Assembly: GCA_946639085.1 (NCBI GenBank)
Contig: CAMPBP010000026.1
Coordinates: 1-9,944, forward strand
Length of the DNA stretch: 9,944 nucleotides
Direction of reading: 5' to 3'
Origin: an uncultured Lachnospiraceae bacterium
Lineage (GTDB): Bacteria > Bacillota > Clostridia > Lachnospirales > Lachnospiraceae
Positions 1-6,833 of this stretch are shown here, piece after piece. Under the pieces are notes generated by a model. The model saw only the letters and a list, made by a program, of their open reading frames with translations, did no database searches and had not been told where the DNA came from. The position numbers and the translations under genes are program-made. Within the stretch, counting starts at the first letter, position 1, and every line of letters starts with the position of its first letter.

Positions 1-1331
1 GGCTCAAGTCTGTGACCGCCGCTCGAACAGTTTTCGATCACCAGGTCGGGGATCTCTTTTTTCATTTTCTTAAAGAAATCTCGGTTTGCCTCAACTTTTC
101 TTCGTAAATTTTCACCGAGACTTTCCGGCCCGTCAACACCTATACCGAGAGTATCGTTATAATCGACTTTGATATATCCGTAGCCCGAATCCTTCAAAAG
201 ACCTATCACATACTTATCAAGAAAATCCTTTACCCACGGGTTTTCAAGGTCCAAAAATCGTCTGTTTCCGACCGTAAGTACATGGCCATCCTTATTTAGC
301 AAGTGTTCCGCGTCGTTAAACAGTCTCGATTTATATCCGACAGTCTCATATTCAAACCATATGCCCGGGATCATGCCCTTATTTCTGATATAGTCGCATA
401 TCGGTTTAAGTCCGCCCGGGAATATCTCCTCGTTCACTTCCCAGTCACCGGTCGACTCCCACCAATTACTGTCGGTGGCGCCGTACCAGCCCGAATCCAT
501 GACAAGATACTGTATTCCCTTTCCTTCAAGCTTGTCCGCCATCTTTTTAAGATTGTCGTAAGAGGGATGCCCCCATGTTGTGCAATACTCGTTGAATACT
601 ATACCCATGTGGTCGTCAACGGGACTGATGTCGGGATGTTGCGCCTTTACAAGCTTGTCGCATACATCCAAAAGTGAATTGCCCGTTGCCGCTATGGCTC
701 TCGGTGCAATAAATTCTTCTCCGGGCTTTATCTCTTTGCTCCAGTGTCCAAAATCTCTGTCGGCGATACCTCCCGCGAGCGTATAAGTATCGTCTTCTCT
801 TATGATGATCTCTATCTGCCATGAAGCGGGCGAACAAAGAAGCACACCCGTGAACGTGCCGCTTTCCGAATCTTCAAGCGCCACAAAAGGGAAATAACTC
901 CTTACCGGCATGGTGCCCACGGTACCAAACTTTTCAACACGGTAAGCCATATTGTTCCATGCTCTTTCGAGGTTAAGATCGGCAAGTACGTCGGTCTTAA
1001 GTCGTCCTTCTTCGCTCCAGAACGACCTTATCCTGTGAACCTTATCGGCCTTTATTCCGGTAAGAAGAAAAGACGTCATCATCTCAAGAGTTACGGCTTC
1101 CTTGCCGTCATTCTTAAAGGAAGTGACCACGTTTGTCGCATCGCTTTCTTTGTCCCTGACATGCGTAACAAAAAGAGTGAGACCGTCGTCTGTCTTTAAC
1201 ACGGTTTCGCTCTCATCGGAGCGGACGCTTTTGAATCTTTTAATGCTGTCGTTTGAGATCATGGTAAGGCCGGCGGTATAAAAACCTTCATACCCGTCGC
1301 CAATAAGTTTTAAAGAAGCACTGCTTTTCAT
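1..1331 (-). CDS. GH36 alpha-galactosidase, C-terminus beyond window
   Basis: This reading frame is open from an ATG at 1331 to the left edge, giving 443 complete codons of a family that is usually about 700-750 residues. It hydrolyses terminal alpha-galactosides such as melibiose, raffinose or galactomannan side chains. The first ~265 residues fit the GH36 N-terminal beta-sandwich. The barrel then shows a DSGWYG motif (Asp279 to Gly284), GDWEVN, WFEYE at 325-329 where the family usually has WFEPE, the nucleophile motif YIKVDYN with Asp390, and ENCSSGG with Cys435. The acid/base residue lies outside the window. The start is supported by AGAGGA four bases upstream. It lacks a signal peptide, so it is probably cytoplasmic. 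It follows the esterase gene by 15 bp and is probably co-transcribed with it. A GH36 alpha-N-acetylgalactosaminidase is a less likely alternative. Family assignment is confident; exact substrate is inferred. Confidence 0.9.
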   Translation of the reverse strand, partial: MKSSASLKLIGDGYEGFYTAGLTMISNDSIKRFKSVRSDESETVLKTDDGLTLFVTHVRDKESDATNVVTSFKNDGKEAVTLEMMTSFLLTGIKADKVHRIRSFWSEEGRLKTDVLADLNLERAWNNMAYRVEKFGTVGTMPVRSYFPFVALEDSESGTFTGVLLCSPASWQIEIIIREDDTYTLAGGIADRDFGHWSKEIKPGEEFIAPRAIAATGNSLLDVCDKLVKAQHPDISPVDDHMGIVFNEYCTTWGHPSYDNLKKMADKLEGKGIQYLVMDSGWYGATDSNWWESTGDWEVNEEIFPGGLKPICDYIRNKGMIPGIWFEYETVGYKSRLFNDAEHLLNKDGHVLTVGNRRFLDLENPWVKDFLDKYVIGLLKDSGYGYIKVDYNDTLGIGVDGPESLGENLRRKVEANRDFFKKMKKEIPDLVIENCSSGGHRLE

Positions 1332-1346
1332 ATATTCCTCTGAGTC

Positions 1347-2141
1347 TTATCTGTTAAGAGCCCACTCAAGACCTGCTTTCAGCTGAGCGCGCCAGAATAC
1401 AAAATCGTGTACACCGGGACCTTCAAAATATTGTACCGGAACATTGTTGGCATCAAGAAATGCCTTAAACTCTCTGTTTGGCTCAATGAGGAAATCCTCG
1501 CTTCCGCATGCCTGATAGATGGCAGGGATCTTCTTTTTGCCCTTTAAGAGTTCCTTTATCAAAAATTCGGGATTGTTAACGGATGTATCGAGCTTTTCGG
1601 GATCGCCGAAAACAGTCCTGTAATATGCATAATTGGCTACCGAGTTGCCTTCGCCGGGCTTCATCATCTTTACACCGCTGACGATCAAAGCCGAAGAAAG
1701 CGCTATGCAGACCGAAAATGTTTCATTGAACATCAATGCCGTATGTAAAGCTCCGAATCCGCCCATCGAATAACCTCCGATGATCGTATCTTCCGCTTTA
1801 TCGGAAAGGCCGAAAGTCTTTCTTGTGTATTCAACAAATTCTTTGCCGACATATCCGGCATACTGTGCCCCGGTTTCTTCTCTGTCTAAATAAAAACCGT
1901 TTCCGCCGTCAGGCATAAAGAAATTGACATTGAACATGTTTGCATATTCGCCTAAGGGTGTATTTGCAGACCAATCCGTATCACTTCCGGAATATCCGTG
2001 TAAGAGATAAACATTTTTGACGGGACGATCGTAGTAAGGATTGCCGTTTGTGGGCTGCGCGTTGTCATTGCAAAGTATCGCCGTGTAATGAACGGGCTTT
2101 ACGAGACATTGTGAATAATAAACACCATTGATCTGAGCCAT
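1347..2141 (-). CDS. CE1/esterase-D type alpha/beta-hydrolase (probable carbohydrate esterase)
   Basis: A 264-residue protein with the alpha/beta-hydrolase fold of the esterase D / feruloyl-acetyl esterase group. Visible motifs are the oxyanion-hole HGY at 48-50, the nucleophile elbow GGYSMGG with Ser125, the acid in GSED (Asp216), and the catalytic His in GVHDF (His245). The triad is therefore complete and the length is normal for a single-domain enzyme. It has no signal peptide or membrane segment, so it should act in the cytoplasm. The start is supported by GGAGG six bases upstream (2148-2152). Next to two alpha-galactosidases, the likely role is removing acetyl (or other acyl) groups from imported oligosaccharides such as acetylated galactomannan fragments. 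Esterases of this family also include S-formylglutathione hydrolases, but the context argues for carbohydrate work. Fold and triad are seen; substrate is inferred. Confidence 0.85.
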   Translation of the reverse strand: MAQINGVYYSQCLVKPVHYTAILCNDNAQPTNGNPYYDRPVKNVYLLHGYSGSDTDWSANTPLGEYANMFNVNFFMPDGGNGFYLDREETGAQYAGYVGKEFVEYTRKTFGLSDKAEDTIIGGYSMGGFGALHTALMFNETFSVCIALSSALIVSGVKMMKPGEGNSVANYAYYRTVFGDPEKLDTSVNNPEFLIKELLKGKKKIPAIYQACGSEDFLIEPNREFKAFLDANNVPVQYFEGPGVHDFVFWRAQLKAGLEWALNR

Positions 2142-2147
2142 ATTGAA

Positions 2148-2152
2148 CCTCC
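2148..2152 (-). promoter_or_regulatory. Ribosome binding site of the esterase gene
   Basis: Read on the minus strand this is GGAGG, six bases before the ATG at 2141. It is directly preceded by a GTTTAC copy (2153-2158) related to the palindrome at 2164-2179. Confidence 0.75.
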
Positions 2153-2163
2153 GTAAACAGTCT

Positions 2164-2179
2164 TGTAAACTGATTTACA
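2164..2179. promoter_or_regulatory. Candidate operator: perfect TGTAAA-N4-TTTACA palindrome
   Basis: TGTAAACTGATTTACA is a perfect 6-bp inverted repeat around CTGA in the spacer between the divergent esterase and GH27 genes. A second GTAAAC lies 12 bp away at 2153-2158, in the same orientation as the left half-site. Half-sites like TGTAAA are typical of LacI/GalR-family and related sugar regulators. The spacing here (16 bp) is longer than the classical 14-bp TGTAAACGTTTACA, so the regulator family is not certain. The site overlaps the expected start of a minus-strand transcript driven from the -10 box at 2183-2188, which fits repression. No regulator gene is in the window. Confidence 0.5.
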
Positions 2180-2181
2180 GA

Positions 2182-2188
2182 TATGATA
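2182..2188. promoter_or_regulatory. Possible shared -10 element for both divergent transcripts
   Basis: TATGATA reads TATGAT on the plus strand and TATCAT on the minus strand, each matching five of six bases of the TATAAT consensus. No good -35 box sits at 16-18 bp on either side, so the call is tentative. If used, plus transcription would begin near 2194 and include the inverted repeat at 2215-2251, while minus transcription would begin inside the palindrome at 2164-2179. This is the only -10-like sequence I would defend in the 128-bp spacer. Confidence 0.35.
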
Positions 2189-2214
2189 CATTTCTGTCAT
2201 AACAATTAATACTC

Positions 2215-2251
2215 AAGTGTTGCTTTCTTAAATCGCAAAAAGAAAACACTT
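2215..2251 (+). promoter_or_regulatory. Inverted repeat upstream of the GH27 gene
   Basis: AAGTGTT (2215-2221) and AACACTT (2245-2251) form a perfect 7-bp inverted repeat. Inside it TTCTT can pair with AAGAA, leaving a small bulge and an A-rich loop. It ends nine bases before the GH27 ribosome binding site. It could be a leader hairpin affecting translation or mRNA stability, or a protein-binding site. There is no T-run after it, so it is not a terminator. Function is unknown. Confidence 0.35.
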
Positions 2252-2259
2252 ATACCCAC

Positions 2260-2266
2260 GGAGGAG
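2260..2266 (+). promoter_or_regulatory. Ribosome binding site of the GH27 gene
   Basis: GGAGGAG lies three bases before the ATG at 2270 (five bases from the GGAGG core), a strong Firmicute-type site that fixes the start. Confidence 0.8.
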
Positions 2267-2269
2267 CGT

Positions 2270-4066
2270 ATGGCAACAAAATATCCCGAAAGACCGGTGG
2301 TTTTAAACGATAACTCTTACAGATTCGATAATTTCGATGACGGAAAATTTATTCCGGGCAAAAAGAACGGACTCCTTCCCGCAATGGGATGGAACAGCTG
2401 GAACGCATTCGGAAGCGGCAATACCGAAGCACTTACGATAGCCATGGCTGACAAGATAAAGGAGCTTGAGCTGGACGAACTCGGATACAAATATGTTGTC
2501 CTGGATGACGGATGCTATAAGCCCGAGAGAGTAAACGGAGAACTTTCCAACGAAGAAACAAAGTTCTCTCATGGGTTTAGGTTTCTTTCTGACTATCTGC
2601 ATGAAAAAGGACTTAAGTTCGGTATGTACAACGACATCGGAACCAATCTTTGTGCGGGTGCGAAAGTGGGAACATGCGGACATGAAGCGACAGACGCCGC
2701 TTCGTATCTTAAGTGGGGAATAGATTTCATTAAGGTGGACAACTGCTATTATCTTTGGGACAATGCAACGTTTTCCAACGCAGAAAATGCCAGATACGTT
2801 TTTACTCCCGCCATAAGAAGCATCAAGATCGGGGCATATACCGATAAAGTGTTCAGTGCGACAGAGGAAGGAAAGATCAGAGGAAACGGCATAGAGGTAA
2901 GAGACGATCATGTAAGGTTCATCGGAACTTTCGACGGAACAGGCCCCATGCACTCGCCGGTATATTTAAGAAGCGGCGAGCTGACTTTTGACGTTTATAT
3001 GAAAACAGCCGGCGAATACAACCTTTTTGTGGAGTACGCCTCGGGGCGCAAAGAAGGTTGCGGAAACTGGCTTCAGGTGGCAGTCAACAATTCCGAAGGT
3101 ACTTCTTATTGGTATGACGATCTGTTAAAAGAAACCGCTTCAACCACCGAATTTGAATGGTCGGAGGCGATTCCGATACAGTTTGCCCAGGGTGTAAATA
3201 CCATAAGGCTTATGAACCACAGACGACAGGAGAATACTCTTGCGTCTTATGCGACGCTTTCGGAAGAACTTTACAAACAAGATCCCGGTAACGAGATCCT
3301 GCTCTCGATCTGCGAATGGGGAAAGACTCAGCCTCAGAACTGGGGCAAGAAGGTTGGCAACTCGTGGAGGATCCTTAACGACATTACATTCTGCGTAGGA
3401 AGCGACGGCGATCCGGGAAAGGGCAACTGGAAGAGCGATTACACCACAGGTGTCACAAGCCAATACAACAAAGCCGTCGTGATGGACGAATTTGCGGGTC
3501 TTGATAAAGGCTGGAACGATCCGGACATGATGATGATCGGCATGAATGGCCTTACCGACACCATGAACGAGACTCACATGGCGATGTGGTGCATGCTCAA
3601 TTCCCCTCTTATGCTCGGGCTTGATCTAAGGCGCGTAGAAAAAGGCGACAAGATCTACAACGTGATCGCAAACAAAGAGCTCATCGCCCTTAATCAGGAT
3701 GCTCTGGGCATTCAGGCAAAAAGAATCTTCTCGACACTTGAAAAAGACCGTCCCGACACGGAGTACATCACGAACATCGACCGCGTCGATATACTGGCAA
3801 AGCCTTTAAGTGACAACTCTGTGGCGCTTTCTTTTATAAACGTAAGCGAAGCGGATAAGAACGAAGGCTACCGTACCGACGTTGAAACGATAATTAAGTT
3901 CATCGGCCGCAAGATGGTGAACGCCGATGCATTTAAGAATGCAAAGAGTTACAGCGTAAAAGATCTTTTCACCGGCGAAACTACGACGTCAAATGACGGT
4001 GTGTTCAAAGTTTCGTCTTTGAAAGCATGCGGAAACGTAACGTTGAGGATCAGTGTGAATGACTGA
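2270..4066 (+). CDS. GH27 alpha-galactosidase with internal beta-sandwich (CBM-like) insert
   Basis: A 598-residue enzyme that releases galactose from alpha-galactosides. GH27 landmarks are in order: GWNSWN at 40-45, VLDDGCY near 77-83, the nucleophile motif IKVDNC (Asp157), CEWG at 348-351 (the Glu fits galactose rather than N-acetylgalactosamine specificity, as in human alpha-galactosidase A), SWRILND with the likely acid/base Asp371, and WNDPDM at 415-420. A C-terminal beta domain follows from about 485. Asp157 and CEWG are about 190 residues apart, against roughly 45 in ordinary GH27 enzymes. The extra ~145 residues (about 183-328) look like a CBM35/CBM6-type jelly roll, with strands such as ELTFDVYMKTAGEYNLFVEY and GVNTIRLMNH. 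No signal peptide is present, so the enzyme is probably intracellular. Its stop overlaps the next gene by 8 bp. Catalytic assignment is confident; the nature of the insert is inferred. Confidence 0.92.
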   Translation: MATKYPERPVVLNDNSYRFDNFDDGKFIPGKKNGLLPAMGWNSWNAFGSGNTEALTIAMADKIKELELDELGYKYVVLDDGCYKPERVNGELSNEETKFSHGFRFLSDYLHEKGLKFGMYNDIGTNLCAGAKVGTCGHEATDAASYLKWGIDFIKVDNCYYLWDNATFSNAENARYVFTPAIRSIKIGAYTDKVFSATEEGKIRGNGIEVRDDHVRFIGTFDGTGPMHSPVYLRSGELTFDVYMKTAGEYNLFVEYASGRKEGCGNWLQVAVNNSEGTSYWYDDLLKETASTTEFEWSEAIPIQFAQGVNTIRLMNHRRQENTLASYATLSEELYKQDPGNEILLSICEWGKTQPQNWGKKVGNSWRILNDITFCVGSDGDPGKGNWKSDYTTGVTSQYNKAVVMDEFAGLDKGWNDPDMMMIGMNGLTDTMNETHMAMWCMLNSPLMLGLDLRRVEKGDKIYNVIANKELIALNQDALGIQAKRIFSTLEKDRPDTEYITNIDRVDILAKPLSDNSVALSFINVSEADKNEGYRTDVETIIKFIGRKMVNADAFKNAKSYSVKDLFTGETTTSNDGVFKVSSLKACGNVTLRISVND

Positions 4067-4730
4067 TAAAGCCGATATCACCGTAAGAGAATTTATCCGG
4101 CTTTTGGATTATAAAGACGCTGCAAGCGAATCTTTCGACGCAGTTTTGACACGAAGCGAAGCGGCAAAACTTGTTCACGGATTCATAAAAAAGGTGATTG
4201 GCGAAGAAGATGTCGATGTTTCGCTTTGGCACGCCGCGGGTGTGTTAAAAGATCTTTACGACTGCAGAGTTTGCGTAGCGGACATAGCCGAAGTGTATCT
4301 TAAAGGAATTATGTCGCCCCTTGTCACCAAAAGCGGAGATATTGTTTTTGCGTTAAAAGAGCCTGTTTCTTATGAAGAAGCAAAGTCCATAGCAGCAAAG
4401 ACTTTGGATGCTTCCAAAAGAACTCCCGTCAAAGCTTTCGATCTGTCTTTAAATACACTTAAAACAACGGATAAAGAAACCGCTCTTTCGCTTGTTTCAC
4501 AAAACGAAAGAGCGGTGCTCATCGATCTCAGAATGCCTGCCGATTTTGAAGCGGGCCATATGAAAGGTGCGGTCAACATACCGCTTCAGGAGTATGTCAA
4601 AAATCCGTATCTCGCGGGGGAAAGAAAAGACGTACCTGTCATTTTCTTCTGCGAGAAGGGCTACAAGAGTGAAATTGCCGGAAATCTGGCGCTTTCGATG
4701 GGATATAAAGACTGTTACGCAATCGTATGA
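4059..4730 (+). CDS. SLH-like / rhodanese domain fusion protein
   Basis: A 223-residue protein in two parts. Residues 1-115 hold a TRSEAAKLVH segment, then LKDLYDCRVC and an IAEVYLKGIM segment. This helical pattern resembles a degenerate S-layer-homology repeat. Residues ~138-223 are a rhodanese domain: VLIDLRMPADFEAGHMKGAVNIP in outline (Asp156, Arg158, Gly166-His167), and an active-site loop beginning at Cys198 (CEKGYKS). The catalytic Cys is present, so sulfur transfer or a related Cys chemistry is possible. No signal peptide is visible, which is odd for an SLH-like region. The ATG lies within the end of the GH27 gene (8-bp overlap), with GAGG about ten bases upstream, so the two are probably translationally coupled. 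Its 3' end overlaps rfbG on the other strand by 16 bp. The link to alpha-galactoside use is unknown. The rhodanese call is firm; the SLH resemblance is tentative. Confidence 0.8.
   Translation: MTDKADITVREFIRLLDYKDAASESFDAVLTRSEAAKLVHGFIKKVIGEEDVDVSLWHAAGVLKDLYDCRVCVADIAEVYLKGIMSPLVTKSGDIVFALKEPVSYEEAKSIAAKTLDASKRTPVKAFDLSLNTLKTTDKETALSLVSQNERAVLIDLRMPADFEAGHMKGAVNIPLQEYVKNPYLAGERKDVPVIFFCEKGYKSEIAGNLALSMGYKDCYAIV
4470..4515 (-). terminator. Candidate intrinsic terminator of the rfb operon, inside the opposing gene
   Basis: CCGCTCTTTCG (4480-4490) and CGAAAGAGCGG (4505-4515) form a perfect 11-bp stem, with a further TTGT/ACAA pairing capped by a three-base loop. Read on the minus strand, the stem is followed by GTTTCTTTAT, a T-rich tail; on the plus strand no T-run follows. 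It lies about 200 bp past the rfbG stop, within the coding sequence of the rhodanese gene. Structure is seen; terminator function is inferred. Confidence 0.55.
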
Positions 4731-5881
4731 TCTACGTATCTTGCTATCTCGTTATCCATTTCTTTCAATATATCTTTGCCCTCAAGTCTTGCGTTTGTCC
4801 AGTTCACCGTTTCCATGACAGCTTCACCTATATGCCATCCGGGTGTCCAGTCAAACACCTTCTTTAGTTTGGCACAGTCAAGTTTTAAGAAATTCGCTTC
4901 ATGAGGAGCGTTGGCTTCGCTTCGGTTCTCCCATGAGATCACCGGAAGCTTATCTGATTTCACTTTATTCCACGAATCGGTAAACAGTGTTACAAGATCG
5001 CCTGTATTTACACAGTCGCAATCGTCGGGTCCGACGTTATAATAGCCTGCAAATGAAGTATCTTCGTATTGTTTCATTGCTATCATAAGATAGGCGAACA
5101 ACGGCTCCAAAACATGCTGATAAGGGCGGGTGGAATAAGGATTTCTCACCCCTATTACCGCGGGCTTGCTTTCTTTGGTACCTGTCATGAGAGCTCTCAC
5201 ACAGTCGGGAATGATACGGTCGTTGGAAAAATCTCCGCCTCCGATAACGTTACCTGCGCGGGCAGTGCTGACGCTTATGGAGAGATCTTTCAAAAAGGAA
5301 CTGTTATAACTGTGTGTCACAAGTTCCGAGCATGACTTTGAATTGCTGTAAGGATCGTAACCGTCAAGGGGATCCTCCTCTTTGTATCCGTAATCTATTT
5401 CGTTGTTTTTGTATACTTTATCGGTAGTGACGTTTAAAAAAGACTTTACTCCGTCATATCCGGCTTCCTTGAAACCGCCTGCGGACTTCTCTGTGGCTGA
5501 TAAGCGCACACATTCGCATATGTTTACGGTTCCCATCACGTTTGTTGAGTATGTGTATACAGGATCTTTATACGAATCTCGAACGATGGGCTGCGCGGCA
5601 AGATGAAGAACAAACTCCGGTTTAAACTCCGCAAAGGCTTTCTTTAACGCATCAAGATCTCTCACATCCCCATATACCTGCTTTAAGTGAGGATTTTTAT
5701 CAAGTCCGACAATCTCAAAAAGATTGGGATCGGTGGATGGTTTCAGCGAATAACCGCAAACATCGGCACCCGCACTTAACAGAATGTAAGTAAGCCAGCT
5801 TCCCTTGAATCCTGTATTGCCTGTGACCAGAACTTTTTTTCCTTTATATGACTTTAACAACTCTTTGTAATCAGTTGACAT
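4715..5881 (-). CDS. rfbG: CDP-glucose 4,6-dehydratase RfbG
   Basis: An extended short-chain dehydrogenase of 388 residues that converts CDP-glucose to CDP-4-keto-6-deoxyglucose, the entry step to CDP-3,6-dideoxyhexoses. Seen are the NAD-binding TGNTGFKG (20-27), HLAAQP near 93-98, TTDK at 152-155, the catalytic YSNSK (Tyr178, Lys182), and NPYSTRPYQHVLEPL at 247-261, which is characteristic of RfbG. An ATG at 5902 is also in frame, but the ATG at 5881 has GAGGG six bases upstream, so it is preferred; this gives an 11-bp overlap with the glycosyltransferase gene. It is the last gene of the minus-strand operon, and its 3' end overlaps the convergent rhodanese gene by 16 bp. Salmonella RfbG is about 359 residues, so this one is slightly long. 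It should work with RfbH at the other end of the operon. The partner cytidylyltransferase RfbF is not in the window. Confidence 0.93.
   Translation of the reverse strand: MSTDYKELLKSYKGKKVLVTGNTGFKGSWLTYILLSAGADVCGYSLKPSTDPNLFEIVGLDKNPHLKQVYGDVRDLDALKKAFAEFKPEFVLHLAAQPIVRDSYKDPVYTYSTNVMGTVNICECVRLSATEKSAGGFKEAGYDGVKSFLNVTTDKVYKNNEIDYGYKEEDPLDGYDPYSNSKSCSELVTHSYNSSFLKDLSISVSTARAGNVIGGGDFSNDRIIPDCVRALMTGTKESKPAVIGVRNPYSTRPYQHVLEPLFAYLMIAMKQYEDTSFAGYYNVGPDDCDCVNTGDLVTLFTDSWNKVKSDKLPVISWENRSEANAPHEANFLKLDCAKLKKVFDWTPGWHIGEAVMETVNWTNARLEGKDILKEMDNEIARYVDHTIA
4841..4871 (+). terminator. Weak candidate terminator for the GH27-rhodanese operon
   Basis: GGTGT (4842-4846) and ACACC (4855-4859), plus a possible G-T closing pair, form a short hairpin followed by TTCTTTAGTTTT. 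It lies about 110 bp beyond the rhodanese stop, within rfbG read antisense. The stem is short, so it could easily be chance; it is listed because no other plus-strand terminator is visible. Confidence 0.22.
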
Positions 5882-6830
5882 CTGTATCCCTCTTGTCATC
5901 AAAATTGATGCGTTCTTCTTCTATTACCAACGGTCTTTTCTTAAGCCTTTGATTTATACTCAGTATGTATTCACCGATAAGTCCAAGGAAGATAAGCTGC
6001 ACCGCACCAAGGAAGAACATTCCAAGTACCATCGGAGCCATGCCCGCTTCAAATCTGTCCCAATACAACAGTTTCATAATAAGATATGCAACTGCGATCA
6101 TCATGGATACCAAAGCGATTCCGAATCCGACAAAAGTGGCGGAACGTAAACCGACTTTCGTGAAAGAAGTGAAGCTTAACATAGCCGCGTCATAAAGTGT
6201 GTTGAAATTGTTGTGTGTCTTTCCCGCTCTTCTTTTTTGCTGATTGTAAGGAATTATCTTGATCTTATAACCGAATTCCGCAACTATTCCTCTTAAGAAC
6301 GGAGTCGGATCGTCAAGTTCTTTGATGATCCCGATAAAAGATCGATCGTAAAGACCAAATCCGGTGAAATGCTCTATCTGCTCAACATCCGAATACTTGC
6401 GTATCGTTTTGTAATAGCAGGTACGAAGAAAATACATGATCTTGCTTTCATCACTTGTGGTCTTTTGCATTATGACGATCTTGTTTCCTTCTTCCCAGGC
6501 CTTTACCATCGAAGGAATGCATTCGATGGGATCCTGGAAATCGCAGCAAAGAAGTATCGTACAATCGCCGGTTGTCTGCATTAATCCGTAATAGGGAGAA
6601 TTAAACTGTCCGAAATTTCTGGCGTTAAAGATTGCCTTTATATTCTTGTTCTTCTCACATATTTCCCTTAAGTAAGGTCTCGTATTGTCGGAAGAATTGT
6701 TATCGATAAAGATAATCTCATACTCATATTGCGACAGTTCTTTCTCTATAAGCCCGACCAATGCCTCACTTATGGGTTTTACGTTTTCTTCTTCGTTATA
6801 GCAAGGAATTAAAATGCTTATCTTTTTCAT
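5871..6830 (-). CDS. GT2 glycosyltransferase, GtrB/DPM1-like, two C-terminal membrane helices
   Basis: A 319-residue membrane-anchored GT-A glycosyltransferase. The N-terminus has ILIPCYNEEEN (6-16), FIDNNSSDNT (41-50) and the metal/nucleotide motif CDFQDP (Asp97, Asp100), which matches the DxQDP signature of GtrB and dolichol-phosphate-mannose-synthase-like enzymes. RRAGKTHNNF (200-209) is the usual acceptor-side motif. Two hydrophobic helices follow at about 231-255 and 264-290, then a charged tail. Relatives move a sugar from a nucleotide donor onto undecaprenyl phosphate, or act in surface-polysaccharide assembly. Here the donor could be UDP-glucose or the CDP-sugar made by its neighbours; the sequence does not settle this. 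It starts 3 bp after the SDR stop; the ribosome binding site is weak (GGGG about ten bases upstream), which suggests translational coupling. It overlaps rfbG by 11 bp. Confidence 0.88.
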   Translation of the reverse strand: MKKISILIPCYNEEENVKPISEALVGLIEKELSQYEYEIIFIDNNSSDNTRPYLREICEKNKNIKAIFNARNFGQFNSPYYGLMQTTGDCTILLCCDFQDPIECIPSMVKAWEEGNKIVIMQKTTSDESKIMYFLRTCYYKTIRKYSDVEQIEHFTGFGLYDRSFIGIIKELDDPTPFLRGIVAEFGYKIKIIPYNQQKRRAGKTHNNFNTLYDAAMLSFTSFTKVGLRSATFVGFGIALVSMMIAVAYLIMKLLYWDRFEAGMAPMVLGMFFLGAVQLIFLGLIGEYILSINQRLKKRPLVIEEERINFDDKRDTDVN

Positions 6831-6833
6831 GAT

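Noticed and set aside
2303..2953. 216-codon open frame on the minus strand within the GH27 gene
   Set aside because: It is antisense to conserved GH27 catalytic motifs, has no start signal and no recognisable protein features.
5882..5902. Upstream ATG of rfbG at 5902
   Set aside because: It has no good ribosome binding site, while the ATG at 5881 has GAGGG at the right distance and matches the usual N-terminus of the family.
6506..6529. Inverted repeat CCATCGAA / TTCGATGG with an internal GAATGCATTC palindrome in the glycosyltransferase gene
   Set aside because: Eight-bp stems of this kind occur by chance, it lies in conserved coding sequence, and no T-run follows it on either strand.
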